The position numbers and the translations under genes are program-made. A stretch of 64,000 bases of DNA, from assembly GCA_037965595.1 (NCBI GenBank), contig CP150183.1:1550001-1614000 (forward strand). The letters are read 5' to 3'. The notes beneath the pieces were generated by a model that was not told where the DNA came from, searched no databases, and was given only the letters and a program-made list of their open reading frames with translations. Numbering within the stretch: position 1 is the stretch's first letter; every line of letters begins with the position of its first letter. The DNA comes from Alkalihalobacillus sp. FSL W8-0930. Its GTDB lineage: Bacteria; Bacillota; Bacilli; Bacillales; Bacillaceae_D. Shown one piece after another: positions 24,392 through 33,720 of the stretch.

Positions 24392-25753
24392 ATGAGAGTA
24401 CTTGTTATTGGATGCACACATGCTGGAACAGCAGCTGTTACAAATATGAAGAAGCTTCACCCGGACGCTGAGGTTATTGTATATGAACGAAATGATAATG
24501 TTTCATTTTTATCATGCGGAATTGCACTTCATGTTGGTGGTGTTGTAAAACAAGCGGACGATCTTTTCTATTCTTCACCGGAAGAGCTTGAAAAAATTGG
24601 AGTAACAATGAAAATGAAGCATGAGGTTCTCAGCATTGATACAGAGGCGAAGAAAGTAAGGGTTCGTGATATCGAATCGGATCGTATGGTAGAGGATCAT
24701 TTTGATAAACTGGTCATGGCTACAGGCTCATCTCCAATTATCCCGCCTATCACTGGAGTAGGCCTACAAAATATTCAGCTTGCAAAAAATTATCATCAAG
24801 CAAAAGAAATCATAAAAAAAGCTGAAAATGCGACAAATATTGCAGTCATTGGTGCTGGATATATCGGTGTTGAATTAGTAGAAGCGTTTGAAGCATTCGG
24901 GAAACACGTAACTTTTATTGAAGGCGCAGATCGAGTACTAAATAAATATTTGGACGCCGAATTCACTGAGGTTATTGAGCAAGAACTTAGTGAACATGGA
25001 GTAAACCTAGCTCTTAATGAAACTGTAGAGCAATTTGTAGGAGACGCGGAAGGAAAAGTCCAGTCAGTCATTACCTCAGAAGGCACATACGAGGCAGATC
25101 TAGTGTTACTGTGTGTTGGATTTAAGCCGAAAACGGATCTATTAAAAGGTAAAGTAGATATGTTACCAAATGGCGCTTTAATTGTGAATGATTATATGCA
25201 AACAAGCCATCCGGATATCTATGGAGCAGGGGATAGTTGTGCCGTGTATTATAATCCTGCAAAGACACATGCTTACATTCCGCTTGCTACAAATGCCGTG
25301 CGGATGGGTACGTTAGTTGCACATAATATATCAGGTCCAACGATTAAGTATCGAGGAACGCAAGGAACTTCAGGGTTAAAGCTTTATGATTTGAATATGG
25401 CTTCAACGGGAGTGACTGAAGCTAATGCTTTCTTTTTCGGATTGAATGTGAAAACAATCACAATTGATGAAGCGTATCGCCCTGATTTTATGCCTACAGC
25501 TGAGGATGTAAAATTAAAATTAGTATATGGGGCTGAAACACTTCGTTTAGTGGGAGCGCAAATTATGTCCAAAGTGGATTTAACCCAAGCGATGAACACA
25601 TTATCCGCTTGCATCCAGCAGAATATGACAATTGAAGACCTGGCCTTTGTTGATTTCTTTTTCCAGCCTCATTACAATCAGCCTTGGAATTATCTTAACA
25701 AAGCGGCTTTACAAGCACTAGATCAAGAGCGACAGGCAGCGGTTTTCGTTTAA
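24392..25753 (+). CDS. NADH oxidase / CoA-disulfide reductase family enzyme
   Basis: 453 residues from ATG 24392 (GGAGG 8 bases upstream; ATG 24377 also in frame). FAD-binding loop VIGCTHAGTAAV, redox cysteine C42 (SFLSCGIAL, as in H2O-forming NADH oxidases), NAD loop GAGYIGVELVEA (about 158-170), and the C-terminal dimer domain. The family reduces O2 to water with NADH, or CoA disulfides; one catalytic Cys is shared by both. Cytosolic. Single gene under the direct-repeat region; the first repeat element of this window follows its stop. Confidence 0.85.
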   Translation: MRVLVIGCTHAGTAAVTNMKKLHPDAEVIVYERNDNVSFLSCGIALHVGGVVKQADDLFYSSPEELEKIGVTMKMKHEVLSIDTEAKKVRVRDIESDRMVEDHFDKLVMATGSSPIIPPITGVGLQNIQLAKNYHQAKEIIKKAENATNIAVIGAGYIGVELVEAFEAFGKHVTFIEGADRVLNKYLDAEFTEVIEQELSEHGVNLALNETVEQFVGDAEGKVQSVITSEGTYEADLVLLCVGFKPKTDLLKGKVDMLPNGALIVNDYMQTSHPDIYGAGDSCAVYYNPAKTHAYIPLATNAVRMGTLVAHNISGPTIKYRGTQGTSGLKLYDLNMASTGVTEANAFFFGLNVKTITIDEAYRPDFMPTAEDVKLKLVYGAETLRLVGAQIMSKVDLTQAMNTLSACIQQNMTIEDLAFVDFFFQPHYNQPWNYLNKAALQALDQERQAAVFV

Positions 25754-25795
25754 CTGCTCCATAAGAAACTGGGAGAAAGAAATAAACTAGAAATT

Positions 25796-25894
25796 GGCGA
25801 ATGATTCGAGTGCAGAATCATTCGCCTTTCGTGATTTTAATTGAACGAGCGGAGGGATTCTCCTGTAGCGGATTATTTGCTATATTCGTGTTTT
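25796..25894 (+). repeat. Intergenic repeat element, copy A (internally deleted)
   Basis: First of three copies. Starts 42 bases after the oxidase stop with a 12-bp hairpin: GGCGAATGATTC (25796-25807) with GAATCATTCGCC (25815-25826), loop of seven. Then TTCGTG, ACGAGCGGAGGGATTCTCC and TGTAGCGGAT, ending in TTCGTGTTTT (25885-25894). Relative to the other two copies about 105 bases of the inner module are missing between GAGCGGA and GGGATTCTCC. The hairpin may also serve as a terminator. Confidence 0.7.
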
Positions 25895-26036
25895 ACTCGC
25901 TACATTAATAATATATCCCGCCCAATTTTTTATTTAAAGTATGTCAAAAGGAATTTAAATCATATTTATGATAGGATTAAATTTGTCTCATACTACCTAG
26001 TGTGATGATTGTTCTTAAGTGAAGGGTTGGATTGAA

Positions 26037-28061
26037 ATGGATGTCATGTTTACGGTCTTATTGTTATTTTTTATTATTGGATTATCGAATGTTATTCAAC
26101 GGTTTGTTCCGGCGGTTCCACTTCCTCTGGTTCAAATAGCAATTGGTGTCATCATATCGATTAGTCCTTCGGGATTGCATATACCGCTTGAGCCCGAATT
26201 ATTTTTTGTATTATTTATTGCGCCATTATTATTTAACGATGGAAAAGTAACGCCACGAGATGAACTGTGGAAGTTAAGAAGACCCATTCTTTTGTTGGCT
26301 CTTGGACTGGTGTTTGCAACAGTTGTTGTTGGAGGAACCTTTATCCACTTTTTAATTCCTTCGATTCCGCTACCAGCTGCTTTTGCCCTTGCCGCAATTC
26401 TTTCACCAACAGATGTTGTAGCCGTTGGTTCAATTGCCAGTCGTATGCATATGCCTAAAGGAATTATGAGGCTGCTTGAAGGCGAAGGTCTTATGAATGA
26501 TGCGTCTGGATTAGTTGCTTTTAAATTTGCAGTAGCAGCTACGGTGACAGGCTTCTTTTCTATTTACCAAGCTACAGGAAGCTTCCTTCTTATCTCGCTA
26601 GGAGGACTTGTCTCAGGTGCGGTTTTTGCGCTGTTTATCATTTGGATCAAAGTATTATTGCGGAGATTTGGTCTGGAGGATATTACAGTTCATATGCTCA
26701 TCCAAATCATGACACCTTTTATTATTTATATTTTAGCTGAAGAGTTAGGCTTTTCAGGGATTTTAGCTGTTGTGGCAGCTGGTGTCATTCATGCCATTGA
26801 AAGAGAGAGGTCTGAATCACGTACGCTTGAACTTCAAAAGGTATCGGATAATACATGGTCCGTTATTCTGTATATTTTAAATGGGCTTGTCTTTGTTCTG
26901 CTTGGACTCCAGGTTCCTGATGCGAGCCGTGTGATAATTGAGGATCCGAATTTAGCAAATGGACAAGTTTTAGGTTACATATTCGCTATAACGGTTGTTC
27001 TGTTAGCTCTGCGATTTGTTTGGTTAACGGCTTTCTGGAAGAAGATTAAGCCACTACTCACGTTTAAAGAAAGTGATTTGCCGAAGTATCGTGCGATTGC
27101 CACACTTACCGTTTCAGGTGTTCGTGGTGCAGTTACATTAGCTGGTGCATTTTCTATACCTTTTGTGATTTCAGGTGGGGCACCTTTTCCAGAAAGAGAT
27201 CTCATTATCTTTTTAGCTGCAGGAACCATTTTACTTACGCTAATCATTGCAAGTGTTTTTCTACCGATACTTTCCAAGCAAACATCAGGAAATAATGTAG
27301 ATCAAAAACAATTAAGCTTCGAGGATGCTGCTAACCGTGCATGGGAAGAAGGAAAAGCATACCTTCAAAAGCTTCGTACAAGTGAAAATCGTTTAGCTGT
27401 CCGTAGATTATCTAAGGAATACTCAGTGACTTCTGGTGATATGATGTATGGCGGATTAGGGGCTAGAGAATTTAGCCGAAATAAAAAAGAGCATCAAATT
27501 CGCTTAAAAGCTTTCCAAATTGAGCGTAATTTGCTTGTAAAAGAACTTAAGAAAAATGAAGAGTTAAGCGAACCAGTAGTAGAGTACCTGCAACTGCGCC
27601 TGCAAATGGTTGAAGAACTACTTCGAAACAAGTCAGGACTCTCATTATTTGCGATTCGGTTGAAGGGCTTGGCTCAGCGAGTATTTCCTGGAACAAAACG
27701 AAATAATTTAGGTCAGAATGATACGAAACAAGTTCGAGCGATTATGAGTGAGATCTATGCGGAAATCATATTTGAATTACAAAAAGGATTAAAATCTGAT
27801 GATAGTTATATCGCTTCATCAAGGTTGATCCCCCTTTACGAAAAAGTGTTAATTCGAATGAGTGAGACGGATCTTGATCCAGTCTTAGAACATCAAGTAT
27901 TAGACCTTCATTATCAAGTGATGGAAGAGATGCGTCGCTTCACACAAGAGTTATTTCAAGAAAACAGCACATCTAGGGAAACCACACAACAGCTAAGAAA
28001 ATACTTGAATTACGTAGAAGCTGCTGTTGCTGAAAACGCACAGACACCAGCCAATCATTAA
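26037..28061 (+). CDS. CPA1-family Na+/H+ antiporter
   Basis: 674 residues from ATG 26037. About twelve membrane spans; the ion-binding block ALAAILSPTDVVAVGSIA (TDVVA, with the Asp) and EGLMNDASGLVAFK (the ND motif) are the signature of NhaP/NhaK-type CPA1 antiporters. A cytoplasmic C-terminal region of about 270 residues (from about 405) is rich in charged helices. B. subtilis NhaK has a similar length (about 670). It exports Na+ (or K+) in exchange for protons, fitting an alkali- or salt-tolerant host. Weak AAGGG site upstream. Confidence 0.85.
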   Translation: MDVMFTVLLLFFIIGLSNVIQRFVPAVPLPLVQIAIGVIISISPSGLHIPLEPELFFVLFIAPLLFNDGKVTPRDELWKLRRPILLLALGLVFATVVVGGTFIHFLIPSIPLPAAFALAAILSPTDVVAVGSIASRMHMPKGIMRLLEGEGLMNDASGLVAFKFAVAATVTGFFSIYQATGSFLLISLGGLVSGAVFALFIIWIKVLLRRFGLEDITVHMLIQIMTPFIIYILAEELGFSGILAVVAAGVIHAIERERSESRTLELQKVSDNTWSVILYILNGLVFVLLGLQVPDASRVIIEDPNLANGQVLGYIFAITVVLLALRFVWLTAFWKKIKPLLTFKESDLPKYRAIATLTVSGVRGAVTLAGAFSIPFVISGGAPFPERDLIIFLAAGTILLTLIIASVFLPILSKQTSGNNVDQKQLSFEDAANRAWEEGKAYLQKLRTSENRLAVRRLSKEYSVTSGDMMYGGLGAREFSRNKKEHQIRLKAFQIERNLLVKELKKNEELSEPVVEYLQLRLQMVEELLRNKSGLSLFAIRLKGLAQRVFPGTKRNNLGQNDTKQVRAIMSEIYAEIIFELQKGLKSDDSYIASSRLIPLYEKVLIRMSETDLDPVLEHQVLDLHYQVMEEMRRFTQELFQENSTSRETTQQLRKYLNYVEAAVAENAQTPANH

Positions 28062-28131
28062 ACACATGCTTGATTTTAAATGAATCGGGAATAGTATACG
28101 TAGTTCGTTTGTTAAAGGAGTGTTTTCATTT

Positions 28132-29067
28132 ATGAAAGCTGTTGTCATTAATGAGTATGGAAGTAAGGACAAGCTCGTTGAACAGGAAGTACAAAAGCCT
28201 ATTCCTGAAGGGAATCAAGTGGTGGTCGAACTAAAAGCTACATCCATTAATCCAATTGATTGGAAGCTTAGAGAAGGTTATTTAAAAGAAATGTTTGATT
28301 GGGAGTTCCCAATCATTTTAGGCTGGGATGCAGCAGGCGTTATCACAGAGGTAGGAGAACACGTAACAAAATGGAAGGCTGGAGACAAGGTCTTTGCTAG
28401 ACCGGATACAACGCGTTTTGGTACCTATGCCGAGTACACTGCTGTGGATGAACATCTACTTGCAGCCATTCCGGATTCCATCTCTTTTGAGGAGGCTGCG
28501 GCCGTCCCTTTAGCAGGATTAACCGCGTGGCAAGCGTTGTTTACGCATGGTTCGTTGTCAGAGGGTGAAACGGTCCTAATTCATGCTGGTGCCGGTGGGG
28601 TAGGGATTTACGCCATTCAACTAGCTAAACAAGCTGGAGCAAAAGTAATCACGACTGCAAGTGAGAAGAATCATGAGCTCCTTTACTCATTAGGTGCCGA
28701 TCAAGTCATTGATTACAAAAAAGAAAATTTTGAAGAAGTCGTGTCAGATGTAGACCTTGTTTTTGATACAATGGGCGGAGAAGTAGCTGATAAAAGCTAC
28801 AAAGTCCTTAAACCAAACACGGGGAAACTCATTACGATTGTAGGAGAACCAGATCATGACGCAGCTTCAGCTCATAACGTAACAGCAAAGGGCATTTGGC
28901 TTCAGCCGGACGGAGAGCAGCTGCAAAAAATAGCTGACTTACTAGATGAGAAAAAAGTGAAGTCTATTGTAGGATCTACATTCCTGTTTGGTAGACAAGG
29001 TATATACGATGCCCATGCATTAAGCGAAACGCACCATGCTGTCGGTAAGATTGTCATTACGTTTTAA
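28132..29067 (+). CDS. NADP-dependent zinc-free alcohol dehydrogenase/quinone oxidoreductase
   Basis: 311 residues from ATG 28132 (AAAGGAG upstream; GTG 28120 also in frame). MDR fold: N-terminal GroES-like catalytic domain (SINPIDWKLREGYL, FPIILGWDAAGVITEVG), nucleotide loop HAGAGGVGIYAIQLAK (about 150-165), and a C-terminal zinc-binding-like segment without the four-cysteine cluster. Length and motifs match quinone-reductase/enone-reductase members. Cytosolic; substrate unknown. A very strong terminator follows. Confidence 0.85.
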   Translation: MKAVVINEYGSKDKLVEQEVQKPIPEGNQVVVELKATSINPIDWKLREGYLKEMFDWEFPIILGWDAAGVITEVGEHVTKWKAGDKVFARPDTTRFGTYAEYTAVDEHLLAAIPDSISFEEAAAVPLAGLTAWQALFTHGSLSEGETVLIHAGAGGVGIYAIQLAKQAGAKVITTASEKNHELLYSLGADQVIDYKKENFEEVVSDVDLVFDTMGGEVADKSYKVLKPNTGKLITIVGEPDHDAASAHNVTAKGIWLQPDGEQLQKIADLLDEKKVKSIVGSTFLFGRQGIYDAHALSETHHAVGKIVITF

Positions 29068-29072
29068 CTAAG

Positions 29073-29110
29073 AAAAAAGGTAGAGCGCAACGATGCGCTC
29101 TACCTTTTTT
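29073..29110. terminator. Bidirectional terminator
   Basis: Perfect 16-bp stem (29073-29088 with 29095-29110), loop AACGAT, with A and T runs on both sides. It serves the oxidoreductase gene and the Gate-domain gene. Confidence 0.92.
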
Positions 29111-30068
29111 AATGTGCAAACGATTCTTCATGCTGCTTTGATCTTTTTTTATCGTAGGAGTTCCAGATACGAGAAATCGCAATGGTTAACACTAATGCTG
29201 CAGTTAATCGAATCACAAGAAGCGGCCAAACAGGGATACCTAAAATTAGAAAGACTAATGTATCCTCTACAACCGCATGACAAGCGACTAAAAAGATAAA
29301 GACAATATAAAGGTCCTTTTTCTTCACTTTATCTTCTTTCACCGCGTCAATCATCACACCAGCACCGTACGCAAGACCGATAGACAAACCGGATGCTAAC
29401 GTAACAGATGTGTTCTTATCAACTCCAATTAGTTTAGTAAGAGGAGCAAGACCGTTCGCAATCAACTTCAGCCAATTTTTCTCGCGCATAATTTGAACAA
29501 TAAGCATAAGTGGGATCACAATGAGCGCAAGCTGTGCAATTCCAGTTACACCAGCAAGAATACCTTCGCCCAGGATCGCAAGCCAGCCGGATGGTTCAGC
29601 TGCTACAGATGCTTCAGTTGCCCCAGTGGAACCAAATCCATAGACAGCCTGTTCACCACCACCTTGCCAGACAAGATTGATAACAAAAGCTGACACTAAG
29701 GCAAGCCCAACTCTGACGGCGAGAATGATTGGAATTCTTAACCCAACCTTTGCAGCTACTGCGGATTCCACAAATAAATTGTGAGAAAATGAAAGCATAA
29801 TGGCTAAAATAAACACTTCTTTTACAGTTAAATCTAAACTAAGAATGGCACCGATCCCAGCATAGAGATTGAGGGCGTTCCCGATCACTAAAGGAATGGC
29901 AGCTTCACCAGTTAGTCCAATCAAGCTCATGAGTGGGGAGATAAGAGAAGCAAGCCAATGGAGAACTGGTGTGTAACTTAGAATTGTAATAAATAAAGTG
30001 ATCGGAAAAATAACCTTACTCAATGTCCAAGTAGTCGACAGGCCAGACATAAGCCCTCTTTTTAACAT
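29109..30068 (-). CDS. Gate-domain (nucleoside recognition) membrane protein
   Basis: 319 residues with about eight hydrophobic spans. Contains FPITLFITILSYTPVLHWL and the Gate-type segments GNALNLYAGIGAILSLDLTVKEVFILAIMLSFSHNLFVESAV and GLAYGAGVMID. The family includes spore maturation proteins and YvoD-like membrane proteins; function mostly unknown. Starts as ATG 30068 with a weak AGGAT-like site. Single gene, divergent from the heme-oxygenase-like gene. Confidence 0.75.
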   Translation of the reverse strand: MLKRGLMSGLSTTWTLSKVIFPITLFITILSYTPVLHWLASLISPLMSLIGLTGEAAIPLVIGNALNLYAGIGAILSLDLTVKEVFILAIMLSFSHNLFVESAVAAKVGLRIPIILAVRVGLALVSAFVINLVWQGGGEQAVYGFGSTGATEASVAAEPSGWLAILGEGILAGVTGIAQLALIVIPLMLIVQIMREKNWLKLIANGLAPLTKLIGVDKNTSVTLASGLSIGLAYGAGVMIDAVKEDKVKKKDLYIVFIFLVACHAVVEDTLVFLILGIPVWPLLVIRLTAALVLTIAISRIWNSYDKKRSKQHEESFAH

Positions 30069-30209
30069 AAAAATCCTATCCTTCCGTACGTTAATTTACC
30101 AAACTCATTATACATGATATAAGTTAAATAAATCACAAAATAATCACTTTTCTTTTTAGGACAAACCTGTTTATAGTTAAGGTAGTAAAAGTTGAAAGGG
30201 TGAGTCAGG

Positions 30210-30530
30210 ATGTACGTTGTTATGAATGAGCTACATGTCCCAAGTGAACGAAAAGCGATGCTGACAGAACGATTTGGTAAGTCTGCAGAAAATATGAAGC
30301 GTGTACCAGGGTGTTTGGAATTTCTGTTCTTAGACAATGAAAAGGATGATGGAAAACAAGTAGTCTTTACAAAATGGGAATCAAAAAAAGACTACGAAAA
30401 TTGGCTAGAGAGTGACGCATTTAAACGAGCCCATCAGCAAAAGGGAAGTAGCGACAAGCCTGCTGCACCTTCAAATGAACTACAAGCCTATACGGTGGCT
30501 CACTCAAGTCATTCTGAAAATGAATCATGA
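30210..30530 (+). CDS. Antibiotic-biosynthesis monooxygenase fold protein, HmoA/IsdG-like
   Basis: 106 residues. The ABM fold is visible: MYVVMNELHVPSERKAML, RFGKSAENMKRVPGCLEFLFLDNE and VVFTKWESKKDYENWLES. Bacillus HmoA (YetG)/HmoB and staphylococcal IsdG degrade heme with this fold; the catalytic Asn/Trp/His triad appears as N6, W57 and H69, of which W57 and H69 agree with HmoA-like spacing (H69 in KRAHQQK). A role in heme use or redox stress is likely. RBS AAGGGTGAGTCAGG; followed by a terminator. Confidence 0.75.
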   Translation: MYVVMNELHVPSERKAMLTERFGKSAENMKRVPGCLEFLFLDNEKDDGKQVVFTKWESKKDYENWLESDAFKRAHQQKGSSDKPAAPSNELQAYTVAHSSHSENES

Positions 30531-30534
30531 AATA

Positions 30535-30565
30535 AATCCAGAAGCTATCAAGCTTCTGGATTTTT
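30535..30565 (+). terminator. Terminator after the heme-monooxygenase-like gene
   Basis: 12-bp stem AATCCAGAAGCT (30535-30546) with AGCTTCTGGATT (30551-30562), then T run. Confidence 0.9.
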
Positions 30566-30658
30566 GCTTATATGCATGCTATAATAAATGGTTGTTACGA
30601 TGATATGTAGTGATCCTTTAAATAAATGTGTAAATGAGAACTGAAATGAGGGTATAAA

Positions 30659-31729
30659 ATGAATAAACCATCCATCTATGGATTAACATTAGATCAATTA
30701 ACGGCTTGGTTACTGGAACATGGTCACAAGAAATTCCGTGCGTCTCAAGTGTGGGATTGGTTATACAGAAAGCGTGTCACTCAATTTTCTGAGATGAACA
30801 ATGTCAATAAAGAGTGTATTGATGTTCTTGAAGAGAACTTCTCCATCCAAACACTTACAGAACACGTGCGTCAAGAATCCAAAGACGGCACAATCAAGTT
30901 CTTATTCCGTTTACAGGACGGAAATTTAATTGAAACAGTCTTAATGAGACACAAATACGGTCTGTCTGTTTGTGTAACAACTCAAGTAGGCTGTAACATT
31001 GGATGTAGCTTCTGTGCAAGTGGACTTCTAACGAAAAACCGTGATTTAACAAGTGGGGAAATCGTAGAACAAATTATGAATGTACAGCTGCACCTTGATA
31101 CGAAAGGGCAGGATGAACGTGTAAGCCATATCGTTGTAATGGGAATTGGTGAGCCATTCGATAACTTCCAAAACACGGTAGACTTCCTTGAAGTAGTAAA
31201 AGACCATAAAGGACTTGCGATCGGTGCTCGTCACATTACGGTTTCAACTAGTGGACTTGCAAACAAGATTTATGAATTTGCAGATCTTAAACTTCAAGTG
31301 AATTTAGCTGTATCACTTCATGCACCGAACAATGAACTACGTACAAAAATCATGAAGATCAATAAAGCCTTCCCAATTGAGAAGCTTATGGATTCGATTG
31401 ATTACTACCTTGAAAAAACAAATCGTCGCGTCACCTATGAGTATATCTTAATTCGTGATGTGAACGACCATAAAGCAGAGGCTCTTCAATTAGCTGAGTT
31501 GATTGGTGATAAGCGTCACCTGTCCTATGTGAATTTGATTCCTTACAACCCAGTAGATGAGCATGGAGATTATCAACGCAGTACTCCAGAAGCGATCTCT
31601 GAATTCTTTGATACATTAAAGAAAAAAGGAATCAACTGTGGTGTTCGTCTTGAACAAGGGGCAGATATTGACGCTGCATGTGGTCAGTTAAGAAGTAAGC
31701 AAGAAAAGAAAAAAGAAAAAGTAAAGTAA
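30659..31729 (+). CDS. rlmN: 23S rRNA (adenine2503-C2)-methyltransferase RlmN
   Basis: 356 residues. Radical-SAM cysteines C112-x3-C116-x2-C119 ([12 protein letters not shown]), SAM-region [21 protein letters not shown], and a C-terminal [18 protein letters not shown] with the second catalytic cysteine at about C341. RlmN/Cfr methylate A2503 of 23S rRNA (and tRNA A37) by forming a methyl-Cys intermediate. Radical SAM catalysis and length agree with RlmN. The basic lysine-rich tail (QEKKKEKVK) is unremarkable. Second repeat element (copy B) follows its stop. Confidence 0.93.
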   Translation: MNKPSIYGLTLDQLTAWLLEHGHKKFRASQVWDWLYRKRVTQFSEMNNVNKECIDVLEENFSIQTLTEHVRQESKDGTIKFLFRLQDGNLIETVLMRHKYGLSVCVTTQVGCNIGCSFCASGLLTKNRDLTSGEIVEQIMNVQLHLDTKGQDERVSHIVVMGIGEPFDNFQNTVDFLEVVKDHKGLAIGARHITVSTSGLANKIYEFADLKLQVNLAVSLHAPNNELRTKIMKINKAFPIEKLMDSIDYYLEKTNRRVTYEYILIRDVNDHKAEALQLAELIGDKRHLSYVNLIPYNPVDEHGDYQRSTPEAISEFFDTLKKKGINCGVRLEQGADIDAACGQLRSKQEKKKEKVK

Positions 31730-31776
31730 GTATATAGAAAATGAGCCTGAAACAAAACTAATAATTAACAAAAAAT

Positions 31777-31974
31777 GGCGAATGATTAGACGGTCTAATC
31801 ATTCGCCATTCGTGTTTTTATGAAAAAATGAGCGGAAGGAGAACCCGAGACTCCTACGGAACAGAACGCGGTGAAGACACTGTAGCGGTGCCCTTTCCGC
31901 GGAAGTGGCTGAGGCCGTTCCCGCAGGTGCGAGGGATTCTCCTGTAGCGGATTTGTTGCTATGTTCTTGTTTTA
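31777..31974 (+). repeat. Intergenic repeat element, copy B
   Basis: Second of three copies, 47 bases after the rlmN stop. Hairpin GGCGAATGATTAGA (31777-31790) with TCTAATCATTCGCC (31794-31807), loop CGG. Then ATTCGTGTTTTTATG, the inner module GAGCGGAAGGAGAACC (31830) to CCTGTAGCGG (31950), and a closing TTCTTGTTTT (31964-31973). The inner module has its own complementary ends: GGAGAA with TTCTCC. Confidence 0.75.
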
Positions 31975-32012
31975 ATCCTCAATTTAAAGTGATGTTCCGC
32001 TCTCATTTTGTA

Positions 32013-33506
32013 TTAATGTACACCTTGCATGAATTTACGAATAAATGGAGTAAGAAGATAAAGGATAACACCAAGCACAATGGCTAGGCCCCCAATGACC
32101 CCAAAATAAACAACCTCTGTTTCAATGCGATAGAACTGAACAATTTGTGCATTTACTGCTTGTCCTGCCGCGTTTGATAGAAACCATAGGCTCATTGTTT
32201 GAGCAGAGAATGCAGCTGGTGCAAGCTTTGTTGTGGCAGATAGTCCTACTGGAGATAAGCATAACTCACCTAAAACAACGATAAAGTAGCTGAGTACAAG
32301 CCAAAGTGGGCTTACAAGTCCTGTTCCACCGGATAGGTAGGCTGGAATGAGCATCACGAGAAAAGAGAGACCTGCAAAGAAAAGTCCAAATGAAAACTTT
32401 CTTGGAATGGATGGCTGTTTCGCTCCAAGCTTAACCCATAGCCAAGCAAATACAGGTGCCAGCAAAATAACAAAGAGTGGATTTAAAGATTGGAATAGGG
32501 CTGGCGAAAGCGATATTCCAGCAATACTTAACTCTGTTCGTTTGTCTGCATAGCTTGCAAGTATCGTTGAGCCCTGCTCCTGAATCGCCCAGAACATCAC
32601 TGCCGCAAGGAATAATGGAATATATGCCAGAATTCTTGATTTCTCTTTTGATGATGTTTTATTGCTGCGATACATCACAACAAAGTAAATAGTCGGAATC
32701 ATAAATCCGAGGATTCCAATAAGTCCAATGAAAACGGGTAGCGTAAGAATATTTGTATAGAGACCAAATGCTACGAATAGTGCAATAATTATAGCCGCAA
32801 TAGTAAAGATGACACTAACACGTTTCTTCTCATTTGGATTTAAGGGATTAAGTGGATACGTCCCAGCGAGCCCAAGATTCTTTTTACGAGTCAGTAAAAA
32901 TGTAACAAGACCAATAAACATCCCGATAGCTGCTAAAGAGAACCCAAGATGAAAGTCTACTTCAGTACCGACAGTACCAACTATTAATGGTGAAATTAGA
33001 CCACCAAGGTTAATTCCCATATAGAAAATACTGAATCCAGCATCGCGACGGTTGTCTGTTTCGCTATATAGATCACCAACTACACTGGACACGTTTGGTT
33101 TAAGAAGACCCGTACCGAGGACAATCAAAACCATGGAAATAAAGAACAATGGAACATTACCTGGAATGGCAAGTACAATATGTCCCAGCATGATAAAGAC
33201 CCCGCCGTAGAAAACAGCTTTTGACGTACCGAAAACCCGGTCAGCTAGCCAGCCTCCGATGATCCCTGACATATAAACAAGTGACCCATAGATAGACATT
33301 ATCGCAAGCGCTAAATTTTCAGGTAAGCCTAAACCGCCTTTGGAAACCTCATAATACATATAAAATAAAAGAATAGCTCGCATTCCATAATATGAGAACC
33401 GTTCCCAAAATTCGGTGAAGAATAAGGTGAATAATCCTTTAGGATGACCAAAGAAACCTCTTTGAGGTACACTTTCGATCACTTTTTGTTTATCCAATTG
33501 TGACAT
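32013..33506 (-). CDS. POT family peptide:proton symporter
   Basis: 497 residues from ATG 33506 (AAAGGAG upstream; GTG start 9 bases earlier possible). About 12-14 membrane spans. Family signs: FTEFWERFSYYGMRAILLFYMYYE (PTR2 N-terminal block with ExxER), GGWLADRVFGT (proton-coupling loop) and FYMGINLGGLISPLI. Close in layout to DtpT/YclF proteins. It imports di- and tripeptides with protons. Single gene, divergent from the histidine kinase operon. Confidence 0.88.
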   Translation of the reverse strand: MSQLDKQKVIESVPQRGFFGHPKGLFTLFFTEFWERFSYYGMRAILLFYMYYEVSKGGLGLPENLALAIMSIYGSLVYMSGIIGGWLADRVFGTSKAVFYGGVFIMLGHIVLAIPGNVPLFFISMVLIVLGTGLLKPNVSSVVGDLYSETDNRRDAGFSIFYMGINLGGLISPLIVGTVGTEVDFHLGFSLAAIGMFIGLVTFLLTRKKNLGLAGTYPLNPLNPNEKKRVSVIFTIAAIIIALFVAFGLYTNILTLPVFIGLIGILGFMIPTIYFVVMYRSNKTSSKEKSRILAYIPLFLAAVMFWAIQEQGSTILASYADKRTELSIAGISLSPALFQSLNPLFVILLAPVFAWLWVKLGAKQPSIPRKFSFGLFFAGLSFLVMLIPAYLSGGTGLVSPLWLVLSYFIVVLGELCLSPVGLSATTKLAPAAFSAQTMSLWFLSNAAGQAVNAQIVQFYRIETEVVYFGVIGGLAIVLGVILYLLTPFIRKFMQGVH

Positions 33507-33677
33507 GTTACACACTCCTTTAGTATTTTGAAATAATACTCCTTTTAAGAGCAGTTTGTCAAAAGTAATAATAGTCAGTAAAAAGCAAACGCAATCATTA
33601 TGTAAAAGATATACCTGAATAATAAAATTTTATGAAATAAACGCTAATAAATGACTTTAAATGTAGAAAAGATAAGG

Positions 33678-33683
33678 TATAAT
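33678..33683 (+). promoter_or_regulatory. -10 element of the sensor-kinase operon
   Basis: TATAAT at 33678-33683, five bases before a cre-like site. No good -35 hexamer at 17 bases; TTTAAA at 33656-33661 (16-base spacing) is the best candidate. Confidence 0.4.
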
Positions 33684-33687
33684 AATA

Positions 33688-33701
33688 TGAAAACGCTTTC
33701 T
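33688..33701 (+). promoter_or_regulatory. Candidate cre (CcpA) site
   Basis: TGAAAACGCTTTCT matches 13 of 14 positions of TGWAANCGNTNWCA. It starts five bases after the -10 element, in the position where CcpA would block transcription initiation. Suggests carbon-catabolite repression of the kinase/regulator and importer genes. Confidence 0.6.
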
Positions 33702-33720
33702 TATAAAAGGGGGAGCTGTC